Shown: positions 54,083-64,000, numbered from the stretch's first letter. The stretch is DNA of 64,000 nt from Limnanthes douglasii subsp. nivea (GCA_036936605.1 JAUPFV010000004.1:123815706-123879705); one strand, 5' to 3'. Translations and numbers: made by a program. Notes: a model not told the origin generated them from the letters alone.

Positions 54083-55924
54083 ATGGTCCGAGCAAGAATC
54101 AGCGGTCGCGGTGGCCCTAGAGTGACTCGATATACTAGTGATGTAGATGATCGTGACGATGCTGACCTACGCCGTCAGGTAGCCGATCTGACCCGGCAGA
54201 TGGCTGTTCTTACCGCCAAGCAACAAAGCACGGAGGTTGAAGGTATGGTTAACCCTTTTGGGGAGGGGAGCGACCAGACTACTTCTAACCCACGCCGCTG
54301 GGAGCTTGGGTTCAAGATAGACGTCCCGGATTTCGATGGCAGCCTTAAGGCGGAGGCACTTATCGACTGGCTATCACAGATTGAGGAAGTCCTGGACTTC
54401 AAGGAGGTCCCGGAGGAGAGAAGAGTTGCATTGGTCGCCATCCACCTACGCGGTAGGGCACAGACTTGGTGGCAGCAGGTGAAGCAGAACCGCGCGCGTG
54501 CAGGTAAGGATAAAGTCCAGAGTTGGGATAAATTCAAACGAAAAATCCGCAAGGCTTTCCTTCCCTACAACTTCGAGCGGGAACTCTACCAGCGACTGCA
54601 GAATCTTCGTCAGGGACCCAGATCTGTTGATGAATATACCGAAGAATTTTATCAGCTGCTGGCTCGCACAGATGTGACCGAGTCGCCGCACCAGCGGGTC
54701 TCCCGCTACATTGGCGGGCTACGCCTCCAACTTCAAGACACGCTGAATATGTTCGATCCAGCCTCTGTTTCCGAAGCCCATCGGCGTGCCCTCCAGGCAG
54801 AAAAACAGTCGGCTCGCCGACCCCAGACTGGCGTAAGGACCGGTGCTCTTTCAAGGATCCCTGTGTCCAAACCAGCTTTCCGCCCGACACCTGATCCGAT
54901 CCCTCCTGGGCGTGGAGCACCAAGCCATTCTTCAAGCAATTTACACTGCTATGGCTGTGGCGAGTTAGGGCATCGTCAGGTCGAGTGTCCAAATGCTGCG
55001 GGTGCTAGGGGTCTTTTCTCTCAGGAAGCGTTTGAACCGAATCCCATTGTGCTTGATGGTCCTCCAAAGTTTGATACATATGATGATGATATGGCGGAGG
55101 TTACGGCGGAGGTTGTGACAGTTAATGTGTTTGCAGATGTGTTTCCTATTGCTAGCCCTATTGGGACTGATGTGTTTGCAGAAGTGTTTCCTATTGCTGG
55201 CCATGTTGGGACTGATGTGTTTGCAGATGTGTTTCCCGTTGCTAGCCCTGTTGGGACTGATGTGTTTGCCGATATGTTTCATGTTTCTGACCGTGACACC
55301 AGCCTGGTGGGAGATCGCCCGAAGGCATGGGATCAGCGCCTACCGCAGGCAGAGTTTGCCCACAATCATGCCCTTCACCGCTCGACGGGTCTTTGTCCTT
55401 TCCAGGTGATGTATGGTGTGGTGCCCCGGGGTCTTGTCGACTTACTCGTCCTGCCCAGTAAAATTCGTGTTCACACAACTGCTGAGGAGCTTGTATCGCA
55501 GATTCGCCAAAACCACCAGACGACTTACAATCCACTTGTTTTGAGCACCGTCAAGTATAAGTCTGAGGCGGATTCTTATCGTCGTCCTGTTCAGTTCGAA
55601 GTTGGTGATTATGTGTGGGCAGTTTTAACCAAAAATCGGTACCCTGCTAGTGAGTACAACAAACTGGCCGTCCGGAAGAGTGGCCCGGTGGAGATTGTGG
55701 AGCAGATCAACCCGAATGCTTATCGACTGCGTTTGCCTAGCCATCTTCGTACGTCTGATGTCTTTAATGTTAAGCATCTGATTCCTTATGCAGCTGACTC
55801 TTCTGACGAGGAGACTGGTTCTGATTCGAGGAGGAATCTTTTCGCCCCCGGCGGGAATGATGCAGATAGTTTAGCGCTGGAATTTATGAAGACTGGCGAT
55901 CACCCGAAGAATGCGGTGAATTGA
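54083..55924 (+). CDS. Gag-integrase C-terminus fusion protein (613 codons) of the CRM-like element
   Basis: A single open frame from ATG 54083, 12 bases after the primer site. Residues 1-75: basic start and a coiled part (LRRQVADLTRQMAVLTAKQ). About 76-235: Gag capsid region (RRWELGFKIDVPDFDGSL, RGRAQTWWQQVKQNRAR, FLPYNFERELYQRLQNLRQG, VDEYTEEFYQLLARTD, YIGGLRLQLQDTLNMF). Residues 289-302: CCHC zinc knuckle (C289, C292, H297, C302). 349-403: four copies of a 15-residue repeat (VFADVFPIASPIGTD type). From about 411: end of the integrase core (KAWDQRLPQAEFAHNHALHR) and C-terminal domain (FEVGDYVWAVLTKNRYPASE, SGPVEIVEQINPNAYRLRL, SDVFNVKHLIPY). The last 22 codons and stop lie in the 3' LTR. 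It has no stops, is likely able to form particles, and is unable to reverse transcribe or integrate alone. Confidence 0.92.
   Translation: MVRARISGRGGPRVTRYTSDVDDRDDADLRRQVADLTRQMAVLTAKQQSTEVEGMVNPFGEGSDQTTSNPRRWELGFKIDVPDFDGSLKAEALIDWLSQIEEVLDFKEVPEERRVALVAIHLRGRAQTWWQQVKQNRARAGKDKVQSWDKFKRKIRKAFLPYNFERELYQRLQNLRQGPRSVDEYTEEFYQLLARTDVTESPHQRVSRYIGGLRLQLQDTLNMFDPASVSEAHRRALQAEKQSARRPQTGVRTGALSRIPVSKPAFRPTPDPIPPGRGAPSHSSSNLHCYGCGELGHRQVECPNAAGARGLFSQEAFEPNPIVLDGPPKFDTYDDDMAEVTAEVVTVNVFADVFPIASPIGTDVFAEVFPIAGHVGTDVFADVFPVASPVGTDVFADMFHVSDRDTSLVGDRPKAWDQRLPQAEFAHNHALHRSTGLCPFQVMYGVVPRGLVDLLVLPSKIRVHTTAEELVSQIRQNHQTTYNPLVLSTVKYKSEADSYRRPVQFEVGDYVWAVLTKNRYPASEYNKLAVRKSGPVEIVEQINPNAYRLRLPSHLRTSDVFNVKHLIPYAADSSDEETGSDSRRNLFAPGGNDADSLALEFMKTGDHPKNAVN
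55127..55289 (+). repeat. 45-bp in-frame minisatellite at the Gag-integrase junction
   Basis: Units start at 55127, 55172, 55217 and 55262 (GTGTTTGCAGATGTGTTTCC type), about 3.6 copies with few differences, all in frame. Confidence 0.93.
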
Positions 55925-56307
55925 CAGTTGGGGAAGGATGATGTAGCGAAGATTGCGGATAAACTGGTTTCTTGGTCAGGTATCGGAATTAGGTGAAATA
56001 GGTACTCAAATCGAAGATTTCGACGAGACCGTAAGATTTCAAAACTGTGACTTGTCACAAAGTTTAATACCCAAATTCGACCTCTAAAGCCTTCGAAAAT
56101 CAGTTTTCATATTTAGACGTTATTTTATTTATTTATTTTAGTTTCTAGACATTTATGTAATTTTATTTATTTGATATTAGGGTTTTGGATAGATGCTATA
56201 TAAAGCATCCTATACCTTATTTTGTCGTCCGACTATTTTGATTAAATAAAAAACAAAATTAGGGTTTATCCCTCTTTTAAGCTTCTGCTACGTTTCACTC
56301 TCTTTCA
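55858..56307 (+). repeat. CRM-like 3' LTR
   Basis: 450 bp. It carries the end of the coding frame (stop at 55922-55924) and is followed by the AATAT target copy, which joins directly to CTAATAATTGCAAACTG as in the empty site. Confidence 0.94.
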
Positions 56308-58383
56308 AATATCTAATAATTGCAAACTGGCAAGAAATATTTGGATAATAAAAATGAACAGAAATATTCATAATAGTATAAATAGAGTGCTTCAGGTTGA
56401 AGACTTTTTTTTGAACTAAAACCTTCAAGAAATCACTTCCGAAATCTCCGACGAACCATTAAAAACATGTGAGATGCTTCTTCATCATCTCAGATTAATG
56501 ATTTTGAGCCTGATATCCTAAATGATAGGTATTCATCGTACCAATTATATATTTCATTGTATTTTGATTGTACTTGGCAACTAGGTTTTGTATTTCTAGC
56601 TATATTATGTATTTCGATGGTATTTAGGCAATATTTGACAACTAGGTTCTTAGTTAAACTCATATTGTTCTTAGGTGCTTTCTAGGATATCGTTGATCAT
56701 TTTACTTTATGGTTGGTAGATATATGATTTCAGAGTACTTTTTAGGGTTCTCAGGTGCATATAATATGTTATATTTTATAATTAGGTTGTAATGTATTGT
56801 CTGGTATCCTAGTTTAATGTTTTCAGATTCTATTTTTGAATTTTTTTTTCCAATGTGCATGTAAGATAAGAACCTATAATCGTATCTTTTTTATTTAACA
56901 TACACAGACTCACATTTTCTTTATCTACCATATACAAGAAGCGCATGTTGCATTTCTGGTTGTGTGTTACATGTTTAGTATACCCGGACCCGCATGGTTG
57001 GTAGCACTAAACTCTTTTTAGTTGGTAGTATTAGACTCGCATAATGTTAGTAGCACTGGATTCGCATGGTTAGTATACACACACACACTCACATATTTGG
57101 TAGCATTAGACTCATATAGTTGGTAGCGAACGCATGGTTGTAGCTTATTTAATCAATATCTCTGAAAGCTTGCTTCTATATAACTGGTTTGGTTAGCATT
57201 ATGAATCTGATGAAAGAGAAATTAATATAATTATTACTAAACACATAAAAATTTCAAAGAAAACACCTTTATATAATCTTAAAGGCTTCTTATGAGCTTA
57301 TTAATGAGAAGTTTTTTATAAAAAAAATATCAGCTTATAACAGAGATTATAAAGACATACTCGGTGGAAGATGAAGCTCTCAGAATAACTAGAATCGCAT
57401 GTTATAACCGAGATTATAAAGACATACTTGGTTACAGTAGAAGCGCATGCTTAATATAACTAGAATCACATGTTTTTGTTTATAATAGAAACATATGGTT
57501 AATATAACTAGAAACACAAGTTCGGTAACACTAAACTCGCATATTTGTTTGAAGTAAGATCGCAAGTTCAGTAGCACTAGAAATACATGCTCAGTATCTC
57601 AAAACTCACATGGTGTATTGTGTTTGATACTCACATGTTTGTTAACAATAGAATCACAAGTTTAGTAACGCTATACTCGCACCGTTTGTTGTATTTTACA
57701 CGAATCAATAGACAAAGCCATTAGGACAAGGGATGGATCATGTTGTTACTGATGTGGTTGTTTATTAATAATCTTTATGTGCTCTACCATGTTCTATTCA
57801 GTATCAGGAGATATACTTTATTGGACAATGGTCTATTATGTCAAAGATATTGAAAAATAAACAACTATGATTGGTCCAGAATAATAAATGAGAAGCTTCT
57901 TCAGTCAATTAAAACTTGTGTCATTGATAAACCACAGAGAGTTATCAGATGTGTTACACTTTTAATTGCGCAAGCATAATCGAGGCCCACTATGATCCCA
58001 AGATGCTACAAATGGTAGGGATTAGATTCCAAATCATTAACCATATATATGATTAAAAAGATAAACCAGCTCAAAGATGACAAGATATCACATATATCTG
58101 TCTCGAATGTTATTTTTTAATAGAATCGCATGGTCATAATCAATAGTATCACATGGTGTATATTACATTTGAATCGCAAGGTTTGTAACATAGAAATCAC
58201 ATGGTTGTAGTTAATAGCACTAGAAAATCATGCTTGTAGAAATCACATGATGAATATTAGTAGAAATTACATGGTCATCAACACTAGGAATCGCAAGGTC
58301 ATTAAAAATCACATGCTTAGTTTGGTTAGTCCTCCATGTTGCCTTGAGTTACTGACGAATATTTTACTAATGTATTTATCATC

Positions 58384-58560
58384 GGATAGGTTTTGGAGGG
58401 CGATTTAACACTCACAGTGTATGGAAGAAGAGTATTTGGTGAGTGTAAAGCTAGTGGGAACCAATATCTTGTATCAGATGATATGGCTAGGAAGAGGACT
58501 AAATCTGTAGGAAAAAACCAAACAGAAGGTCATCACATCCTAGGCAACCACCAACCAAGA
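58384..58560 (+). pseudogene. Coding-like fragment, unrecognised
   Basis: An AG-preceded stretch reading VLEGDLTLTVYGRRVFGECK and continuing ASGNQYLVSDDMARKRTKSV to about 58560. Composition is protein-like (few stops, mixed residues) and it sits between repeat clusters. I do not recognise the family. Confidence 0.3.
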
Positions 58561-58798
58561 AATCGCATGTTTAATATACAATAAATTGCATGGTTTAATA
58601 TACAAGACATGGCATGTTTAATATACTTACAATCACATGTGATCACATGTTTAGTATATAAGAAATCACATAGTCAACACTTGAGCCCCCCGGTCCAGCA
58701 ACCAACTAAACCAACTAGACAATATTCATAAGTGTTATGTAAAAGCCTCGAATCGTTATTTTATAAATGGTCTATCCAAATATATTAACAAGTCTTGC

Positions 58799-59188
58799 AT
58801 GATATTTATAGTTCGAGAATCAAATATTCATCATTTAAAGTTGCAGATGAATAACTCAATCACCCCGAACAAGAATAAGCAAAAATTTGTCAAATCGAAC
58901 AACACGAAGCCCAACACCAACACCTTCAACCAAAACCAAGACAGACGACAACAACAACAACAAGAACCAGCCTACACAAAGTTAGAAGAATTAAAACTCA
59001 CCCAAATGAAACTAGCACCAACCGGCCCACATCTAGCAGTAACCCAACACATACAAATAAAAGATGTTGATAATTATTTAACAGACCCCACACAGTCCTA
59101 TTTTGATAAGGTTGATCAGTTTGAGGCTGATGCTATCATGGAACAAAGTTGGATGCTATCGCGTTGGAGATGCAAGCTCATATTTTAA
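58799..59188 (+). pseudogene. Coding-like fragment, Asn/Gln-rich, unrecognised
   Basis: 129-codon open frame. It has a Lys/Asn/Thr-rich part, a Gln run (about 58948-58967), then a more ordered part (KLEELKLTQMKLAP, THIQIKDVDNYLTDPTQSYF, DQFEADAIMEQSW). GC content is higher than in the surrounding repeats, which suggests a former exon. No family recognised; whether its ATG is real is unclear. Confidence 0.35.
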
Positions 59189-59949
59189 GAGATGCTGCTA
59201 CTTATAAAGTTGTAAAAAAGACAACATCATGGGTAGGCGTTCGTGAAGCTTTAAGTGGATCTTTAGTAGATTAAAATCAAAATTTGAATATATATTATCA
59301 CATACTATACAAACTGCATGGTTTAATATAATTAGAATTACACGTTTATCATACTATGAGTCTCATGCTTCTTATACTCAGAATTACATCGTATTTGACA
59401 CCCTGTTTTCCATCTTTCAGACCAGCAAAGAATCAGTACAATAAGATAATGAGTGGTATGATTGGGCATTCCAAAGTCAAGAGAAAAAGCGACTTTCCCT
59501 GATCGGGAAATGAATACAACAACAAAGCAGGTTATTGATATTTGTGAATACTACAAAGTATTTAAGATAAAAAGGTCATAAAAATAAAAAGATCCAGAAG
59601 TATAGTATTTACCATTATCACAGTTTTCCAATAGACTGAATATGAGTGTGAGTATTTCATTGTAACAGTGGAGTTTAAGGTAGAAACACATTTCAGTTAA
59701 ACTAGAACCGCTTGGTTAATTATAGTAGAAACGCATGTTCAATAACACTATGATAACATGTTCAGTAGCACAATACTCACATGTTTGGTTACAATATAAA
59801 TGCATGGAGTTTGTAGCACTAGACTCGCATGGTGTTTATTTCATAATAAAATTGCAAGCTCAGTTTTATTAATCATCCATGCTTGATTACATTCACGCCA
59901 CTTGTCATTTGGTAGATTATCGACACTTAGATTTATAATACACTTAAAG

Positions 59950-61101
59950 AAGACAATTGGAATGCACCTTCTAAAGATTTCGAAGGTTCTTACGTTTGTA
60001 AATTCAACGTGTTACAACTTTTTTCTCATGAAACGGTAAGTATAACTAAAAGTAGGTATCAATTATTAGAAAAAAATTGTTTGTAATCTTTTGTCTTAAT
60101 GCAGACAACACTGGTCATGAATGGAAATATCACAAAAATCGTTGACGAAGTATTCGAAACTGTGTCATACCACACGTATTATGAGTTCCTTTTGGTATGG
60201 CACAAAAAGTAAGATACAATGAACTACTGAACATTGATGATTATTGATATGGAAATTGGAACAAAAACAAACTATAACCCACTATTGCTTTACAATTAAT
60301 ACGTATTTGACTACACAAACGAGATAGTTGAGCCATTGGTAAGTATTTAAAGTCATGCATGCTTCTTATTTGTTACTGGTCTTGCATCTAACCTTTTAAC
60401 AGGTCTCAAATCCTGTTAACAGTTGGCGTATTGGCATGAAAAAAAAAAGATTCATACCTATTCTAAAAAACCCAAATAAAGTCAAAAGAACAAGAGATAT
60501 CCCACTACAAAAAGTAGGAAGCCTTGAGTGTGACGTTTTTGTTTTTTAATATGCTAAATAAGTTATCTAAAATTAATTTATTCCTACTAGATACAGTGAA
60601 GACATGTGTAAAAATGTGAAAGCTCAAATGTTGGATTATTTCCTAAATGATGTAACACAAACTTCTGATGTTACCTATTTTGTACATATTTTGTAAGTAA
60701 TTTATTTTTTTAAGTAAAGAAAGAGAATAGCGAGTACCCTTAGAATCACATGTTTACTATCATTAGAGACGCATGGTGAGTAACCCAAGACTCGCATGAT
60801 GCGCAACCTAAGACTCGAAATACTCCTCTAAATATTCTGGAGATGAGAAAATATTATCCTTTTTATTTAAATATTGTTTACCAAATTTATACTCTGGAGA
60901 TGAGGAAGACTTTTATTATCTTCCAGCAAAAAAAGGACGAAAATCCAACTAAATGAGGAAGATGAAGAGACTGAGGAAGTGGAAGTGATTGAGAATGACG
61001 AAGATGAGAATGATGATGAGAAAGAGGATGAAGACGAATAAGATTATGATGATGAAGACGAATAATATTCTGATGAAGAAGACTCTGGTTCTGATGTTTG
61101 A
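59950..61101 (+). pseudogene. Relic of a spliced gene with a possible Ulp1 (C48) protease end and acidic tail
   Basis: Exon-like pieces with splice-like borders: WNAPSKDFEGSYVCKFNVLQ (about 59960) ending near a GTAAGTAT; TTLVMNGNITKIVDEVFETV (60107-60210) after TTAATGCAG; VSNPVNSWRIGMKKKRFIP (60403-60460) after TTTTAACAG. Then RDIPLQKVGSLECDVFVF (60498-60550) and YSEDMCKNVKAQMLDYFL (about 60596-60650), which match the order of a Ulp1 protease C-terminus (catalytic Gln, then Cys in DCGVFV, then EDM..R..M); here Asp-Cys-Gly reads Glu-Cys-Asp. An acidic tail (EEDEETEEVEVIENDEDEND and on) ends at a TGA at 61099-61101 with internal stops. The Ulp1 assignment is tentative. Such domains are often carried by plant DNA transposons. 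Confidence 0.35.
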
Positions 61102-61520
61102 ATGTTTTTTTCTTCTGTTTTTGTTAAAATGTTCAACCCTAATATATTATTTTATATGTCCAATATGTCTGGTATAGTTTAGTTTAAGTTGAATAATGAG
61201 TAATTTACAACAGATACACATGTTTAGTTATATTAGACTCTCATACTTTTTTACAGTGTTCTCGCATGGTTAATTACAATAGAAGCGCATGTTTAATGAT
61301 AATCAAAACACATGTTCAATTATATCAAAAATCGTATGTTTAGTTTAGGTAGAAACGCATGTTTGATTACATTAAACTCTCATACTATGTTACACTGGTC
61401 TTGTATAATTAATTACTGTAGATTTGTAAAGAGTATAATATATTGTTTGAGTTCAAGTAGAAACACATTTTTTTAAAGTAAAATCATATGTTTAATTCAA
61501 GTAAAATCATAGGTTTAGTT

Positions 61521-63839
61521 TAAGTATGAATGATTTGATGAGAGAGATTAAATCTTGCCTTGTAAAGGGTTGTGTAGTAGGTAGTGGTAATGAAGAGTGT
61601 TGGTGAGAGTGGAGGAGGTTCCTCTAGTAGACACCTCGACGTCGGTAATGTGGAAGTGGTGGTAAAACTCTAATATATAGGAGAAAACCTATTAGAATTT
61701 TTTTGGGAGGTTCAAAACATCCTCTTCCCATATAAATTTTTTAAACTCCAAAAAATTATATGTATTTATGATAATATATAAGTGGTTATTTAACACTAAG
61801 ATATATAAAATATCATGCTTATTTTTACACTGGCCTCTGATTTTGAGGTTTTAAGATGATAAAACCAACATAGATTTTATGCATCATATATTCACAAGTT
61901 TTATAGTATTACACATATTTATTTCATTATTTGATCAAATTATTAGAATAAATTACGATACATAATTTAATTGTTTCTTATTTATCTACGTTTATTTAGA
62001 GGATTATGCTAATACGAGATTCCGTTTTGTTAGAATGAGATCCGGCTATAATAAGATCCAATTTTAATAAAACGAGACCTTTAATAATTATCAAAATACT
62101 CTAGCTCTCTCTCACTAGCAAAACTTTAGATTTTCCAAATCGGACTCTACCAATCTGTTAAGGTATGCATTCTTTACTTTTTATTTTATTTTTTTGTCGA
62201 TTTATATATGTATTTTTAGTTATATTTAGAGTTTAATATTTTGTTAAAAAAACTAGAATTTATTTATATATATAGTTGTTATTTTGAATTCAAATTAGTT
62301 TTATAGGTTAGGTTAGGTTAGGCCTATATCTTCGATTATGTAGTTTATTTTTTTTATTTGAGGTAACATGCAGAGATTTAGAAGTTTGAAGGGTTGAAGG
62401 TTGTTTTTAGTGCGATGCATGCGTGATTCGCACATGAACTATAACAACAATATAGTAGAAGAAAACACAATAACGTACAATAGTTTGGTTCTTGAAAGAT
62501 AAGAAGTGGAACCGAAGAATGTTAGAAAGTTGAAGACTGGTTGATGATGGCTAATTTTCTTTTAATTGGTTTCTCAAAACTGAATGATTATCATTTGTAA
62601 AGGAATATTATTCTTCAATAAACATATTGTTGATTGATATCATTTTTAGTTTAAATTATATTAGGAAACAAATATACAATCTTTTATAGATCCATTAGTA
62701 TTTTACCTTTTGTGATGCCATGCAATTCTTTCTTAGTCTTGTAGATCAATTATTTATTTAATGAATATGAGTAAATAATTTATATTTCAAATGTTTTTAA
62801 TATATATATATACATATAACTGACATTAATTCTTAGTATAGCGATATTGGTAGAGATAATATATGAGTTAAATTCTACATATTTAGGTTGAATTTAATGT
62901 TTATATGGTAGCGGTATTTTAATCATTTCATTTATTAAGAATTGTTTTTGAATTGAAGGTCTCATTATAGCATAACCCTTGTTTATAACTTTATATGACT
63001 CAAACTTGTATGCATTTTTAATAATATCTTTTAGTTTTTAAAAGAATAAGAATATAATACAATAAATGTAATAAATTTATTATTATTAATTATACGATTA
63101 TATTATTTAATAAAACTATTATCCATTTACTTGTTTTATTTTTATTTATGTTTGTGAAAGATGCATTTTAGCTTTTCATATATATATATATACTATGCAA
63201 TACTTATCTATTTTTTCATAATACTTTGGATAGCCTTACATATTATATAAGATTATTTTTTTAACTCTATTTCTTATTTTTCACTAAATATATCTCTAAG
63301 ATTTTTGTTTACGATTTTTATTGAATATAAATCTATTTCTACTTCTTTTTTATTCTTTTTTTTTCACGATTTCATTTTTTTTCATGATTTCATTTTTATT
63401 AACATCTCAGACCAACAAGTTTATTTAATATAGGCATTCAAATTGGAATGTGTTTTTAGATTTAGGATTTAAGATTGTTTGGAGATAGAAAACGACTTTA
63501 TGTTTTACAGCGTTTTATATTTTTGCATTTATTTTATAAGTTTGTCTCGCATTCCATATCTTGCATCTCACATCTAACATTTCTAGATGCGATACCAATC
63601 GTATTCAATGTCTCGTATCTATCGTCAATCTTTGCTAGATGCGAGACCAATGTAAAATAGTTTTTGAAATGATAGATGCAGGATTAGTAGTAGCTGCGAC
63701 ACTAGTATTTATTAGTTCAGATATCGCTGGAAGCATATCATAGTGATTTTGATATTATCCGAAGGGAATTTTGAACAGAATAAATAAAACTAAATGAATG
63801 AACAATAACTTGAGTTGAACAATGACTGAGCTATGCGCC
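61521..63839. other. AT-rich sequence, nothing recognised
   Basis: No gene family on either strand. Small features: TAGGT repeated three times at 62313-62327, (TA)n at about 62801-62812 and 63179-63190, and a repeated CTAGATGCGATACCAAT / CTAGATGCGAGACCAAT pair (about 63583 and 63633). Confidence 0.5.
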
Positions 63840-64000
63840 TAGCATCTCAATTCTTGAGCTTGGGGGCTCGTATGATTGACCCGACTATAAAACCGACCCG
63901 CACGACCCATGTGTCAGAGAAAAATAGTATAAATACCTCATCCATATCATTAATAAGGGTTTAAATTTTCCAAATACATTAAATACAAACACACATTTAA
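63840..64000 (-). repeat. Possible LTR fragment cut by the window end
   Basis: On the minus strand the order TATTTAATGTATTTG, CCCTTATTAATGA, GAGGTATTTATAC, CACATGGGTCG and GGGTCAATC resembles the order of blocks in the Tat LTRs (ATTAAATG, TTAATGA, GGGTATTTATAC, ACATGGG, GGGTC). Sequence identity is low and only one end is visible. Confidence 0.3.

Larger units (their letters stand above)
53602..56307 (+). mobile_element. CRM-like chromovirus (Ty3/gypsy), non-autonomous
   Basis: 2,706 bp with two 450-bp LTRs (TGATGCAG to CA) and target duplication AATAT (53597-53601 and 56308-56312). The LTRs differ at four positions, three of them clustered at the 3' end (ATACCA against CTTTCA), so insertion is recent. 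It keeps Gag and the integrase C-terminus only; protease, RT, RNase H and most of integrase are gone. Both Gag and the integrase tail resemble the CRM (centromeric) clade of chromoviruses as I recall it. It is a TR-GAG-like derivative that would need enzymes from a complete relative. Confidence 0.93.
56308..61520. repeat. Region laced with degenerate CGCATG-type short repeats
   Basis: Clusters of 20-30-base units of the type AGTAGCACTAGACTCGCATGGTTGGT, with variants TCACATGTTTAGT, AGAAACGCATGTTCAATA and ATCGCAAGGTT. Clusters lie at about 56940-57140, 57390-57690, 58120-58340, 58560-58680, 59320-59400, 59690-59860, 60740-60820 and 61210-61520. CGCATG itself is at 56991, 57063, 57131, 57396, 57444, 59732, 61263 and 61286. 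Between clusters are unique pieces that read like exons, so the repeats seem to fill introns or spacers of a decayed gene or captured element. Confidence 0.72.

Noticed and set aside
54175..55535. Several long minus-strand frames opposite the CRM-like gene
   Set aside because: Shadows of the GC-richer Gag-integrase frame; no motifs of their own, and they end where the sense frame has its repeat.
60989..61177. Met/Lys-rich 62-codon frame
   Set aside because: Out-of-frame reading of the GAT/GAA-rich stretch that encodes the acidic tail in another frame.
62313..62332. TAGGT/TTAGG repeated three times, telomere-like
   Set aside because: Only three units, and plant telomeres use TTTAGGG; likely chance or a tiny simple repeat.
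1..64000. CRISPR arrays, bacterial operons, plasmid or phage features
   Set aside because: The leader repeats at 2134-2580 and the CGCATG clusters are not regular repeat-spacer arrays, and the window is clearly plant nuclear DNA.
1..64000. tRNA genes or other structured RNAs
   Set aside because: TGGTATCAGA occurrences are retroelement primer sites, not tRNA genes; no cloverleaf recognised by eye.

Overview
The window is nuclear DNA of a flowering plant, most likely a dicot. The evidence is spliced genes with GT-AG introns, plant-type LTR retrotransposons (Copia, Tat-lineage gypsy, CRM-like chromovirus), L1-type LINEs with an RNase H tail, AT-rich intergenic sequence and (TA)n arrays. I could not name the species. 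Only two ordinary host genes are visible, in a gene island at about 48.3-52.4 kb. They are a proteasome alpha-1 (PAF/PSMA1) gene on + with two exons, and a small four-exon gene of unknown function on -. The two are convergent. Nearly all the rest is transposable elements, many of them nested.

Layout. 1-7.25 kb: a - strand LINE ORF1 relic split by a young, internally deleted Copia element (818-7028, TSD ATTTA, LTRs differing at 2 of 671 positions). 7.25-20.1 kb: AT-rich sequence with old relics: a + gypsy (8.7-11.1 kb), a - LINE tail (13.5-13.7 kb), and a - gypsy (14.4-18.6 kb) that carries a solo LTR. 20.13-36.03 kb: a 5'-truncated L1-type LINE on + bounded by a 16-bp TSD. A 10.4-kb Tat-lineage gypsy element (Tat1, - strand, 22826-33188, TSD AAAAG) sits in its reverse transcriptase. 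36.2-44.8 kb: a second, more decayed Tat element (Tat2, TSD ACATC) inserted at the left edge of another LINE, which runs on to 47.5 kb. 52.7-53.4 kb: a TRIM-like miniature element. 53.6-56.3 kb: a young non-autonomous CRM-like element whose single 613-codon frame fuses Gag to the integrase C-terminus. It is inserted in a small tandem repeat (TSD AATAT). 56.3-61.5 kb: a region laced with degenerate CGCATG-type short repeats and remnants of a spliced gene with a possible Ulp1 protease C-terminus and an acidic tail. 61.5-64 kb: AT-rich, with an LTR-like fragment at the very end.

The most unusual signal is in the leader of the Copia element, between primer binding site and gag. Five to six predicted stem-loops share an almost invariant apex (TCGGCCCTCCGGAAGGT, with the self-complementary hexamer TCCGGA). 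Their arms differ from copy to copy but stay complementary within each copy, as expected of a selected RNA structure such as a dimerisation or packaging array. Other points of interest are the antisense gene of the Tat elements (own TATA box, intron, coiled coil, and a duplicated hairpin motif where it converges with pol), and the in-frame Gag-integrase fusion whose last codons lie in the 3' LTR.

All calls come from reading the sequence by eye. Family assignments rest on remembered family features and were not tested by database search.
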